A stretch of DNA of 64,000 nucleotides from Sinohyriopsis cumingii (GCA_028554795.2 CM068827.1:74900244-74964243), one strand, 5' to 3'; positions 37,915-49,990 are shown, numbered from the stretch's first letter. The notes: a model not told the origin generated them from the sequence alone. Translations and numbers: made by a program.

Positions 37915-40395
37915 CCAGCTAAGAAATAGGCAGATACGTGTATGTGGTCGTAGCCTCGTTCTTTTGAAGATAGAATGGTTACTTTCACGTTTTATTGAAT
38001 CATGGAGTGTATTCCATACAAGAAGCGAAGGGTGTAAGAAAGCAGTCTTAGTTCGAGTCTTGAATTAATTTGAACAAACGTATTCCTGTTTCTTAGATTA
38101 TGTCCGATAGTCTCACCAGCCGGTGGTTCTAGAAGGTCAAAAAGACAAATAAGATAGACACTGTTTGCGATTTTGTGAAAGTAAGACAGTTTATAAATTT
38201 TCGTCAACTTGCCGATGTAGGCCAATTAAGTTAATTTAAGACACGATTCTAGCACGTAAAGTCACAATTCTCATTGCGTTGCATTGTAGTTGTTTCTAGT
38301 TTAAGAATTTACTGATGAACATCGTTCCATACCCCATCAGCATTTTCTCGCATAGAGTGGGTGTATGTAAAATATATCCGTTCCAACGTTCTTTGACTAA
38401 ATCTATTTTTAAATATTTTCAAGGTATTTATCATCTTAGAGGTCGTTTTAAATGTGTTATCATTAGATTTTGGCCCAGTTCCCCACATTACTTAAAGTTA
38501 GTCTAAGACATTTCTTGTAGTTAACAAAAGATATAATTCCTTTTAATTTTTGTTCCGGAAAACTAGTAGGCTCTAACGTATGCATTGCCTCAATTTGGAT
38601 CGAATTAAAGTCAACCAACAACTGCATGATGAATACTTCAGTGAACTATCGCCAACAAAGAGTTTGTTACACCCAAGAGAGTTTATTTTAAAACATTAGT
38701 ATACATAATAAATTACAATGGGCATACAACAGAGCCGTGTAGTACGCCAGCTATGGGATCTTGGCGCATGGCTTGAGCGGTATTTACAAGACTGGTTGGA
38801 GTCTATTAGATGGTTAGTCAGAATATAATTAACTGAGTGAGCTACCAATGCCATAGCACTTTAGCACTTAAACTTATGTATTAGACTTTTATGCCAACAA
38901 TGAATAAATGATTTAGAGGCATAGCAAAAGACAACACACGTGTTATTCTTGCTATTAAGCACAGTTCATATACAAACGGATCACTGTCACTTCACATTTA
39001 ATTACACTGCCATACTTTTATTGCTTTCCACAAGTTTGTAAATACTTTTGGAACAAAATATATGTTGAGTATTACACATGGTGGTTTAAGTCTGGATGAC
39101 ACCTTTCCTTGATTATATAGCAGATTATTTTATTTACGCCGCCACGTGCTTTTTGGGTGGGCAATGTATTACTTGCATCCAAAATGTTTTGTTATTAAAC
39201 CTTAGCAAGTTTGTTCGTAATTCACAAGTGTATGTCAAGTAGATTTTCATTTTGTGACGCTTGCCTTCGTTGCAGCAGTGAAAACGGAATTAAGACATTC
39301 TGCTTTTCCGACATACAACGAACCAGTCGCATAAGTGGTGTCGAACGGCGGTATTGTCGTTGAAAACACAATGGCGCAAATGTTTTCAGTATTCGTTTGT
39401 GTTTATACCAATATAATCAATACTTTCCAAGTTAAAATAAACGTTTTCTTTTACAAATTGTCTGATTATTAACTGTATTGTGGTTTTTTCCCTATTTTTC
39501 CAGGTAAATCGGATTTTGGCTTTCAAAAGCTTTTCCATGCGGTGTCTCTTCCTGCTAGTTCAACGTATTGTGCTTTCATTCCAGCAATTGTACATCATCT
39601 GAACATTTCTTATGTGAAATGTTATAATCTTTACCGAACTGAATGTATAACAAAGCAAAATTTTCCTGCGGCAATTACTAATATTAGGCCTATCATTAGT
39701 CCCTAACTTAGTTGTTCAGGTTATACCTATTACAAGATTATCTAATTTTCATAATCCTCCTAATTACACATAGTGATGTTTCTCTTATAACATGATGTGG
39801 CTGTATAATGCGACCTTGTAACGAAATAAGAGACTTTGGGATTCACTTGCGTTTGCATGAAAAGAGATAACCCCAGGGTTGAGAACATCTGTGGTTAGAT
39901 ATATAATAATGGAGTTTAACAAATTTGACGAGGGATCGGTTATTCTGGTCGGTTCAGTTATTATGTTTTTTTACTGTCATTAGAAACCATTACTGTAATG
40001 AGATTTTTCAAGGTTATGAGTCAACGAATCGGTATATGGTTTGAAAATCGCATTTTCTGAAACATAGAAAAATAAACCTCCCCAATGATTTGCACAACGA
40101 TGCCTAATTGGTTTATGATAACAGTGTATCGTAAACTCATCATCTGTAATAGTATTATCTAGACGAGTTTTTCTAAGTGCATTACCATCCAAATTATCAA
40201 AATATGAAGAGACGAAATCAAATATATGACGTAATGATCTAATATTTAACTGTACAAAGATAAATATATTATCCGTTGACGACGTACATGAACTATTAAA
40301 GCTGTGGAAATTAGATAAATATGATACAGATATCATACCTAGATTGAAGTCATTGCCCCGTGATATTATTAGAACTAAAATCATCCTTAATATAC
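37915..40395 (-). mobile_element. CR1/Jockey-like LINE, ORF2 nearly end to end but dead
   Basis: Read on the minus strand from 40384, the parts appear in the expected order. Endonuclease: FVQLNIRSLRHIFDF, then RKTRLDNTITDDEFTI (the catalytic Glu of the usual ET.L motif is Lys), GGLFFYVSENAIF, a gap at about 39980-39960, and LITEPTRITDPSSNLL. Linker: KIRFTWKNREKTT near 39520. Reverse transcriptase: VLSFAMPLNHLF near 38920, AGVLHGSVVCPL near 38730, and LFVGDSSLKY near 38670 where active elements have FADD. Then LQCNAMRIVTLRARIVS near 38270. C-terminal tail: GETIGHNLRNRNTFV near 38115 and, after a frameshift, LLVWNTLHDSIKRES near 38010. There is no RNase H domain, which suits CR1/L2-like clades. 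Stops, frameshifts and lost catalytic residues show that it is inactive. Confidence 0.88.
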
Positions 40396-40600
40396 AAATG
40401 AATAACTGAGACTGCTAGATTTGCAAGGGCAGTAAACCCTAAGACCCTGCATGCGCAACAATCGGAAGGCAACTTGTATCCAGTTTCATTTCGAACATAA
40501 GATGCGTTTAAAAATTACTACCCGTCCAGTGTCCTGGAGGAAACTGCACATACCAGCCTTAGAATTAATGTTATCGCATATGTTATTACTATTGACATGA

Positions 40601-40988
40601 AGCCAAAACTCTGTTAATTCAACATTGCAACACATCAATGGTACCAGAAGCCGAATAAACACTATTGTCACATCATTTAGCCAAAACTCGGTTATTTCAA
40701 CACTGCAAGACATCAATGGTACCAAAAGCCGAATAAACACTATTGTCACATCATGCAGCCAAAACTCGGTTATTTCAACATTGCAACACATCAATGGTAC
40801 CAGAAGCCGAATAAACACTATTGTCACATCATGTAGCCCGAACTCGGTTATTTCATCATTGCAACACATCAATGGTACCAGAAGCCGAATAAACACTATT
40901 ATCATATCATGTAGCCAAAACTCTGTTATTTCAACATTGCCACACATCCATGGTACCAGAAGCCGAATAGATACTATTGTCACATCAG
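40601..40988. repeat. 78-bp minisatellite, five units, open on both strands
   Basis: The string AGCCAAAACTC or a near copy recurs at 40601, 40679, 40757, 40835 and 40913, exactly 78 bp apart. Because 78 is 26 codons, a unit open in one frame stays open: the plus frame 40625-40996 repeats NGTRSRINTIVTSCSQNSVI, and the minus frame 40486-40983 repeats FIRLLVPLMCCNVEITEFWL. Unit-to-unit changes are a few bases each and hit all codon positions. No start context, splice site or domain supports either as a gene. Confidence 0.93.
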
Positions 40989-41595
40989 AAGGCTGACAAA
41001 TAAGTTATCATTACGGTTCGAACTTTTCATACTGATCATAAGTCTGCTGCCTATTACATGTCAGGTAATAGAGCGAGCCTTTAGTTAAAGTATTGTTTAA
41101 TGTACACGATAAGGTGGGTTTCGTCACGTTCTTTACTCTACCAATGAGCACATTTCACAGTGTACCATATAAAATGGATCCTGTCAATGTCAAAAGTGAA
41201 AGAAATACAGCGAGAGGAAGAACAGACGAAAGGTGAATCCACTGCATTGATAAAAAGGAAAATACTGCATGACTGCAGATTTATGTTAAAAATTCACTTG
41301 AACAGAAGATTTTAATAAAATTTAGTACATCTGCAAAAAAGGAAATTAAACCGAAACAAGAAAAACATAAGAAAGGTTTGAAATATAAAAAGAAATACCA
41401 CTATTAAAAACTGTTTATATGACGTTATAGTTTGTATACTAAGATATGTTTCGATATGTACTGTACAATATGCACGAAAGTGTCATTGATTTGAGTCAAC
41501 ATATTTTAGAGAGAGAGAGAGAGAGAGATAGGAAGCCAATTACATAAATTACTGTCGATCAGATCCCGAACGACAATTTTAATTTGTATGACGAG
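40989..41595. other. No gene recognised; (GA)10 at 41509-41528
   Basis: Apart from the GA array nothing was identified. Confidence 0.45.
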
Positions 41596-42195
41596 ATTAT
41601 ACACGTAATCAAAACACCATTATAAAGCATTGCAAATACTTACGTCATGAAAACACCATTAAAAATCATTATAGATACTTACGCATTGAAGCCACTACTA
41701 AAAAGGATTGTATATATTTAGATAATTGTATTTTATCATTAAACGGAATTGCAGATACTTACGTAATGAAACTACCATAACAACGAGTGTAAATACTAAC
41801 ATACTGAAACCATCATTTAAAAATATTGAAAATACTTACGTAAAGAAGCCACCATTTAAAAGGATTGTTGATACTCACAGTAGGTAATACAACCACAATT
41901 AAAAAGGAGTGTAATTTGTATGACTAGGACATATACATAATGAAACACCATAACGGAGTGTAGATATTAGGTAATGAAGCCAAAGGATTGTAGTTCCTTT
42001 GTTAAATAAACTACCATTGAAAAGGTTTGTATATAATTATATACAGAAATCGCCATTCTTAATGATTGTAGATACTTACGTAATGAAACAACCATTGAAA
42101 AGGATACTCGATTCTTACATAATGAAACCACCACTAAAAGGATTGTAGATATTTGCATAATGAAACTACCATTAAAAGGGATTGTAGATACCCGA
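41596..42195. repeat. Degenerate 38-39-bp minisatellite, about 15 units
   Basis: The consensus unit is ACGTAATGAAACCACCATTA followed by AAAAGGATTGTAGATACTT. Clear units begin near 41601, 41644, 41683, 41762, 41800, 41839, 42079, 42118 and 42156; those between 41880 and 42060 are scrambled. Units diverge by 10-25%, so the array is old. The minus-strand open frame at 41967-42290 crosses it and is not a gene. Confidence 0.85.
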
Positions 42196-42710
42196 TAATA
42201 AAACATTAAATGTGTCATACTGTTTGTGTCACAACGAAATTCGATCAGTCTCAACATAATCATTGTATCCACCTCTAAGACTTTTAACAATTATCACAAG
42301 TTATCACCACCGCAATGAATATTAACATTTAAAACACATCTTGAAAATAAAATTGAATTTACAACATGAATGAGCATTTCACCGACAAAATCCATTGTAT
42401 TAACACATTAAACTGTGGTGAAAGATAATCGTTATGTTACGTTCTGGTACGTACTGATAAAGGGATGACCAGTCACTAACATATAAAATAACATTATGTC
42501 AAGTACATACACCACACGAGAAACCGACGCATGTAAAGGTGTAGCATGTAATTTGTTAAATCACTCTTTACCGCAACAGTGACGATATCACTTATTGAAA
42601 TGCCTGTTTGTTTTTTTTTATAATATATGAAATTTTTCTGCTCTTAATTATCTTTGTGTAATCTGTATAACTATAATTAGGTCTATTTACGTGTTCTTCA
42701 TGTTTCTGAT
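42196..42710. other. No gene recognised
   Basis: AT-rich spacer; nothing seen. Confidence 0.45.
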
Positions 42711-42727
42711 CTCTCTCTCTCTCTCTC

Positions 42728-42759
<32 letters not shown>
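42711..42759. repeat. (CT)n microsatellite with CTTT interruptions
   Basis: CT dinucleotides over 49 bases with two TTT interruptions. Confidence 0.95.
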
Positions 42760-42902
42760 ACAGAATGAACAGATCCTGATAATGTGTCAAGCCCGCAGAC
42801 CCTATGATATACAGTTAGTTTCTGAATCAGCAGACGCCATAAACTGTGCCTAAAAAGAAACTCCAAAGAAGAAAAAGTAGGCTTTAGGTATTATCTTTTT
42901 TT

Positions 42903-43185
42903 TAATTCATTTTCGGAGGCCTCGAGTGGCCGAGTGGTCTAAAGCGCTCTTCGTTATGGATCACTGCCATCTCACCTCTGTCTGCGTCGGTTCGAGTCTA
43001 AGATTCAGCCAATGTGGGTATGTGAGAAAGCTTGTCAGTAGCTTCTCGTGGGTCGGTGGTTCTTTCCGGGGTTTTCCCGGGTTCTTCATCCACCATTAAT
43101 ACTGACCGCCATATATAGCCTATCGTGAGCAGAAAATTGGCGTTAAACCCCACAACAACAACAACAACAACAATAATTCATTTTC
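42903..43185 (+). mobile_element. tRNA-derived SINE, copy C, with perfect 12-bp target-site duplication
   Basis: The element is 42915-43173. It is flanked by TAATTCATTTTC at 42903-42914 and 43174-43185. A box TGGCCGAGTGGTCTAA at 42927-42942 and B box GGTTCGAGTCT at 42989-42999 are identical to those of copy B. The central block and GGCGTTAAACCCC plus (AAC)n tail are also shared. Copies B and C differ at only about a tenth of positions, so the family was active in the not too distant past. Confidence 0.95.
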
Positions 43186-44036
43186 CACGTGACCTCTGCA
43201 TATGATTAGTGACTGAACTTGCATTAATTGTTGCTGTTAGATATTATGTCACCCATCCAGCGTGCATTTTACCCTCTATGCCAAGCGGATACATTTTCAG
43301 GAAAAACGCATGGTTATATATAGTAATGAAATTGTTTAAGTAGTGATTCTAACTCTCAACACAATCCTATCCATGGAGATGGAGATATCAGGCATCGCTG
43401 AATTTTGAAAATGCAAAGAAAAGTATGTAGCAATCGAAACGTGGGTGTAACGTCTATTGCCGAACTAGGCTATAAGGTTGTCAAGCGCACAAATTCACGT
43501 TTCAGTACAGAAATGAACACAATTAGGAATTAAAATCCATACAAGTAAACAGACAATCTTTAAAATCTTCTGTTTAAAAATGTTAATCTCTGATAACTGT
43601 CAGATTTGACCATTATGTGATATTTTTTCTTACTATTATTCCGCATACATTTTAGTTTGAAAATAGTTATTAATTTGACAAAATACACGATTTGAAGCAT
43701 TACTTAAACTTGTATTTGCATGAATAAATTTGCAAAAAGTCGCTGTCATAAACTAATTGTAAATTTCGGAACATTTTTCAATGTAGTAAAACAGCCGCTC
43801 GCGGCAATACAATGTTTCCCACTTCACTCCTAAAATAATACTTCCTTAGATCTACGCAAAAAACAAATAGATCCTCTATTTATCATGACATGATCATTTT
43901 TACATTTGTTCCTCATTGTGCATGGAGTGGTAGTAGTGGTGGCGTTAACTAATATGGAGTCCAGCTAATGTTAGATGTTTACATAATCATTCTGTGTTGT
44001 TTTCTTTTTCGTGTCATTTGTTTAACTCTTCTGCAG
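43186..44036. other. No gene recognised
   Basis: AT-rich spacer; nothing seen apart from the possible splice acceptor at its right end. Confidence 0.4.
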
Positions 44037-44179
44037 GTCACTTCTTTACCTGTTTTGGTACAACTGTAGCACTTTACCAAATACATAACAGAATAACAAA
44101 ACAAATTAACATGAAAGATGTTGTGTATTCACTTTTAGTCGAAGCACTGAATGAAGAAATTATTTCCATTCAAAGATAA
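44037..44179 (+). CDS. Candidate terminal exon after a strong splice acceptor
   Basis: A pyrimidine-rich tract (TTTCTTTTTCGTG...TTTAACTCTTCTGCAG) ends at 44036, a good acceptor. If entered in phase 1, the frame reads HFFTCFGTTVALYQIHNRIT and continues KDVVYSLLVEALNEEIISIQ to TAA at 44177-44179 (46 codons). The stretch is amphipathic and has reasonable composition, but I recognise no family and no upstream exon was found. The same frame is open from an ATG at 43994. It may be chance. Confidence 0.15.
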
Positions 44180-46589
44180 CCTCCATAATTCAACATTTAG
44201 ATACGGATCATTCATGAGTACTTTTAGTTATTCATAGCAAACGCCGTTTATCCTTTCCTATCTTTAGAAAAGACGAACAAATTGAAAGATCTGTAAAATA
44301 TCTTAAAACATATCAGTGTTACAATATTTGCAAAGTTTCACTGGCCTGTGGAAGTCTTTAAGAATGAACAAAGTGCTCTCTTCGATATAACCTCGTGTCT
44401 GCCTTTTGCTTATTCCTGCTTCCCAGTTGTTGCTAGAAAGGCACGTATTATTCTGCCTTAATTTAATCTCAGGTTGCCTTAGAGCTCATTGGTCATGGTA
44501 AATTAAAGCACACACGTTTGACATTATGAAACATTTATGTGGCGAGAATGTTAAATGTTCATTTGAATTGATCAAGACTTATTTGTTCTGATTCGCAAAA
44601 CACAATTATTCGCGTTGAAAAGAAATACTTAATGTAATTTCCCTGCAAGAACTAAATGGAAGAATTTCGAAAAGCATGCATATTCAATTACTACGAGTAA
44701 ACCATTTGACAATTTGACAAAATGTGGTTGAGCTCAAGAAATACCATAGTCTAAGGTCTGTGAAGCTTCTGACTTAGTGATGAATTTAGTGAGTCAAAAC
44801 AAATGGACGTCACTCATTTCGACCGTGTCTAATGCTATATTACTAAGATAAAATAGTCTCCTTGACCCTAACAAATACATGATGCCTTCGTTAAAATAAT
44901 AAGTGTACGGAAACAAACCTTTCCATTTATTAGTTTGGAAAATCTTTGTTTTAATTTTGATCATAACAATCAGACTTCATAATCCTGCAAACGTATTTTG
45001 CAAAGATCTACTTCTATGCAGCAATTTATTTATTATTTAATAGTAGTTTTCCTGATAAACGCAGGTTGTTAGATGAAATAATTTGATATGGGAAACATAT
45101 TAAATCAAGTTTTGCGTTAATCTCAGATTTTACATGATTTTGATTAGTTCTGTCTATTGGGCGATTTCACCTACTCCCATAGAAAACACTGCTTTAGTCA
45201 GTAGTTTTGGTTTAGAAGAACGGTTGTTTTATTGGGTACCTTTATCGGTTTATACAGATGCATTACTCAATACAAATAGTTTAGCCAGAAAGGTTGCTTT
45301 AGTCAGTACGGTTGCCTTCCGCAGGGCTTTGCTTTAAAGAGTGCTTGTCATTGTAGGGTTAATAAGAGGGAATTTTCTGATGATGGCCTGCATGAATGAC
45401 AAATGAGCAGAGTCATAATTAAAAATCATCAGAAGATTCCGAGGCTTTGTTATATAGCTGAATAGTATAAAAGAGAACGCATTACAGGAAACCATCTTGG
45501 ATTGTATTACTAGAATATAAAATAGGTCATTTATTTCCATCACAGCAAAAATGAAAACAAGAAGAAAATATTACAATTTAAAGTAGACATCAATTAATAA
45601 ATAAAGAAAAATTGGTGACATATCAGTAGACCTGTTATTCGTGCAGTTTTTAATTTCATGAGGGCAAAGAATTGCAGTCTCATGCGGTTATAAAACCTTT
45701 ATATATATATATATTAACTTCTAATGTGAATGCTTGTATAAAAAAGCAAAACAAACAAGTTTTATACATTTCAAAATATATCTTTATTTCTTAGTTTGGT
45801 ATATATTCATGTTCCCTAAATGCTACTATCAATTCCAATACATCCGATGTAATACGAGTACGTTCCAAAGGTATTCCGAATGACAACTAGAATGTACTGA
45901 TGAGTCAACAGTGCAGAAGTCACTGTTTTAATTCTAAATGCCTTTAAGTAAATTCTCGTTAAATCTAATATAATCCAAATAGTCTTTAAGAGAATCCACT
46001 GTAAATCCAAAAATAATCCACATAATCTCTGATCAATATCCAAGTGTCCTTGAATAAAGTAGCAATTATCCAGTGTAGATTGTGCATAGGTATTAAAATG
46101 TCCATTGAAAAGAATGTTCTAAACAAAGTACTTCCAACAAACCATTGTAAATGAATAAATCTCCTCAACTCCTTACAAGTTCAGGCAACTTTAAGAATGG
46201 CGATTTATGTGTCTAGTTTTGTATATAGAATGATAATGTGTAATGTTCAGACTGCTTATACCAAGCTTTCATTGAATCATTCTGTATTTCGAAATGTCAG
46301 CAAAAATGCTGACTCAAACTGGCTAATTAAAGAGTCAGTCAATAATAGCCTTTTTAAGAAACACGCATGACCTCCGTTCCCTTTACACATTACCTATTGG
46401 GACGATGCGTTTTTTCTCCCCAGTTCCTTAGTGTTTTGACCTTGAAGTTATGAATGAAATAGTACGCATTATACATGACTCATTGTAAGAGTAAAAAAAG
46501 TCATAGGATCTTAGAATTGAAAATGATATTAAGTAAATGAATCTTGCAAAAACTGTTATCAGAAAACAAAATATAAGAGGCGTGTCTTG
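44180..46589. other. 2.4-kb stretch without a supported gene
   Basis: Open frames at 45134-45337 (plus) and 45334-45543, 45816-46168 (minus) were read and not recognised. The part at 45930-46070 has weak 30-odd-bp periodicity (AATCCAAATAG, AATCCAAAAATAATCC). A short (AT)n lies near 45704. Confidence 0.4.
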
Positions 46590-48030
46590 GGTTGTTTGGT
46601 CTTCAGAGGACGTGCTGCAGCTCCGAGATTGACGCTGCTCACGCTTCTACATTGCCGCCGCGATTATCCTCCGTTCAATGTCCGCAACACCAGTGTGGAC
46701 GAGACTAAGCGAGATGTTCCCAAAACTAAAGGTCACTGTATATTGCACTTTTTCAAGCATGACTTGATGAAATCGTTGAAGCGTTCCTTCTGACCACATT
46801 GATATCGCTTTCCTTCCTTCAGTTCACCATAGAATATATTCATTGGTGTACTCTTATTATCCTGATGATGCGGTCTGCCCATTTCTACTGATTTCATCAG
46901 CAGTGTGTAAATGCTTGGAATTTCATGCTTGAACCTAAGTGTCTTTTTTCCCTGACCTGCCATGTTTTCCCTATACGTTTCCTTAGGCAACCCATGTGAA
47001 GGTGATTGACTTTCCTGACATGACTTCTGTACACCGCCAGGTTTTAGTCAGCTTGCAGAATTGTGGGCAACGCAATGGATTTTAGGAGCTTACATTTTTC
47101 GCTCTCACATATTTGAGATTAGTATGACAAAAGCCACACTTGCTTTAGCTATTCTGCCTTTGGTTATATCGTCGACGTAGACTGCCTTTGACAGTGTATT
47201 GTAGGGATGTGTGAACTTCCCAGAAGAGTTTGGCCACTTACTGTGACGGTATGTTGTACGTTATGCTTTCCTAGTTCAGACTGGTGCATCACTTCTGTCT
47301 TCTTGATTCTGATTGTGAGATCGAAATTGTCACAAGCTGATAGAAATGTAGTATGTAGTCTGGTCAGATTGAAGAGCTTGCTCTCAGCCCAGTATATTAT
47401 ATCGATTCCTAAGTCACAGTCACGGAAGAAATAATTAAGCATGGCCGAAAACATCATCATGGAGGGTTTGGGTCTGTAAACAAATTTGCTTGACTACACT
47501 GATGACTGGGAATGGTTCAAATAATTTACCATCGCCCACAACTCCAGACAACATGCCAACATCAAATTGCCAAACTATCACGATGAATTTATCTGGCAAC
47601 CTCACATTGCCATGATCTACCATAGTCCTCCACAGCTGACTATGTCAAATGCTTTTATCAGGTTGATCAATGTCCTGTACAGGCTGGAGTTCTGTCCCTT
47701 TCATTTATCCTGGAGTTGGCAAGCTGCAAACATCATGCATGTGGATCAATGTAATTTCCTGAAGCCACACTGACGTTATATAACGAGACCTTGATCAATG
47801 TGGTACACAAGGCGATTCAACAGAAATCTGGCTGGCTAAGATTTTGTCAGCTATAAACATCAAGGAGATGTCACTATAGGTATCGCAGGATTGTGTGTTG
47901 CCTTTTTGCTTGAACACGTTTACAAATGATACTTCTTCGGTATGCGTGTTTTCAGTTACAGAGTTGATGCATCCACCAAGTCTGACTAAATGCATTACCA
48001 GTTTTTGAAAATCTACCAAAACCATCATTA
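46590..48030 (-). mobile_element. Non-LTR reverse transcriptase remnant, minus strand
   Basis: Read on the minus strand from 48030: VNVFKQKGNTQSCDTYSDIS and MFIADKILA (fingers), HIDQGLV and RQCGFRK near 47790-47765, MFAACQLQDK, LIKAFDIVSCGGLW near 47640 (first catalytic Asp region), LPDKFIVIVWQFD, then MFSAMLNYFFRDCDLGIDII and KLFNLTRLHTT. The catalytic ADD segment that should follow is deleted, so LSACDNFDLTIRIKKTEVMH comes next. Then YTLLM near 46910, IFYGELKEGKRYQCGQKERF near 46830, and LVHTGVADIERRIIAAA near 46660. This is the order of the reverse transcriptase and C-terminal part of a common animal LINE. The endonuclease and the C-terminal zinc finger are missing. It is frameshifted and dead. 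Confidence 0.92.
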
Positions 48031-48059
48031 AGAGTTCGTTTGGAAATTTTCAGTGATTT

Positions 48060-49990
48060 ATGTGCCTCTGGTAATATGTCAAAAACTACATGTTCCCAAA
48101 CCAGGTAAGGAAAGCACAGTTCCCGTCAACTGCATTCCCATTACCATGACATCAAAAGTCATAACATTATCAATTTTGTGTCTCCTGGTGTGGATTGCTC
48201 CGTATATATTGATGATTTCCTAATATGTTATCGATCGATGCTCATGCGTAAAATTGAATGACAATTGCAATAAATGTACAAACAAGATTAAAACATTCGG
48301 CCCCTGTGTCTGGTTTCAAATAGTATTTTTAGCATATATTTATGTCAACTACGAAGACAAAATGATGATTCTATACTCATGATGGAAGAAACACATATAC
48401 TGGTTGTGGAAGAAACAAAGATTTTAGGTATTGCCATTGACAGAAAATTCACCTTCATTCCAGACATTTACAAACAGCTCGAAATCCCTTGATTTACAAA
48501 ATGTGGTAGCGCACACTGACTACATTGTTAATAAAAAAAGTCGATCTTACCCTATATAGAACCTTTCTTAGATTCAAACTGGACTATGCATTTATTTTTC
48601 AGCTTGAATGTCATACTTAAAGTAGTTTGAACCAGCTCACGATCAAGCAATACGTCTCGCTCTCGAAGCATTGATGACATCACCATGTGAAATCCTTTTG
48701 GATAAAGCGAATGAGCCACCTCTATAACATCGTAGAGAAACATTTGTACAATCTGCCCTAAAATTAAGATCAAACCCTTCGAAATCTACTTTTTGTCTGG
48801 TTTTTAACCCACACACAAGACATTATATCAAAATAAATATAATGTCGCAGCTATACTTGACACTAGAATATTATCCAGCCTTGACAGTACACAAATTGAT
48901 CTTTCAGAAGACCGAAAGTGTTTTGTTAATGTAACACCTTAATGGCTTCTTAATAACCCACATACTTTTTGCGCTACATGAAAGAAACAAATTCAGTATA
49001 AATCCTTCCATTGTTCATAAGTCGTACAAACAGTTCTCTCCAAATTTAAGAACTACACTCGGATTTCCACTGATGGCTCAAAGGACGAAATGTTTGATTC
49101 AGCCTTCATTAGTTGCAATCACACTACAAAAACTTCACTTGTCAGATGGTGCATCGACATTTTCACACGAAATCTGGGCAATAGACCTTGTCCTGAAATA
49201 TATCGGAAGCAAACATATTTTAAACTCTATCATCTTCGCCAATTCACTACCAACACTTAAGTCACTACACAATAGGAAGATTGAAAACCCATTACTGACA
49301 AATATTCTCACCAAAACTATCGAGCTGCGTACCTTTTATTATATGGTATGTTGGTTGCCCAGACATGTCGGTATTAAAATTAATGAAAAAGAACATAGCG
49401 CTGCTAAAATAGCTATATCTCTTAAACCATCCGATTTTAAAATACGATAGACTGACTTTGAACCTGCTATAAAAAAAATCCTTATTTAGAAAGTGGTAGG
49501 CATTATGGAATGATTCTGTGAATAACAAACGCGATATGATTAATCCAACCGTAGGCGAATGGCCTTCTTCCTAAAGAACCATCAGTAGGACGAAACTCAT
49601 TGCAAGATTCCGAATTGGTCCTATTTATATAATTTGCCCGGACACACGAAAGGGATTCGATTTCCAACCTACACACGATCGTTACGACAATGTTCAGAAC
49701 ACGAATTAACTTTCTGATGCAGTAGATGTGTCTTGTATTTTAAATTTCTTGAAGGAAGTTACTGTATTTCTGTATTGTTTTGCATAACTTCTTTATGGGT
49801 CTTGTGCAATATTTCCTTTGAGAATTTTAACCGACAGTTTTACTGTTAATTACTAATTTATATCTCATTATATAATTAACTTCGTATATTCTCACCTTAT
49901 CATAGTTGATTTTTGTACCGTTATCGCCCATTGTACCGTTATCGCCCATTGGTAATAAACCTTTTTGACAAATACTATTTTATTTATAAT
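48060..49990 (+). mobile_element. Jockey-like LINE remnant: reverse transcriptase and RNase H
   Basis: In order on the plus strand with frameshifts: VPKPGKESTVPVNCIPITMT near 48092; an internal deletion; SPGVDCSVYIDDFLICYRSM with the catalytic YIDDF at 48205-48219; EETKILGIAIDRKFTFIP at about 48410-48466; ALEALMTSPCEILLDKANEP near 48660-48718; then RNase H from STDGSK (about 49066, first catalytic Asp kept) through LSDGASTFSHEIWAIDLVLK (Glu kept), IIFANSLPTLKSL (Asp changed to Asn) and VCWLPRHVGIKINEKEHSAA (Asp changed to His). After it, WNDSVNNKRDMINPTVGEWP near 49507 and the 3' region to about 49990. RNase H after the reverse transcriptase places it among the Jockey/I-type elements. It is dead. 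Confidence 0.92.
49914..49949. repeat. 18-bp tandem duplication in LINE 3' tail
   Basis: TGTACCGTTATCGCCCAT occurs twice in a row without a mismatch. Confidence 0.95.

Noticed and set aside
39504-39706. Plus-strand 66-codon open stretch after a good acceptor (TTTTTCCAG|GTAAATCGG), at first read as a Cys-containing second exon in phase with the donor at 32125
   Set aside because: The minus strand of the same bases reads as the linker of a LINE ORF2 (KIRFTWKNREKTT) lying in order between endonuclease and reverse transcriptase. The plus frame is antisense to the element.
47207-47773. Plus-strand open frames of 68-75 codons
   Set aside because: They are antisense shadows of the minus-strand LINE reverse transcriptase.
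49292-49528. Minus-strand 78-codon frame
   Set aside because: It is the antisense shadow of the LINE RNase H region.
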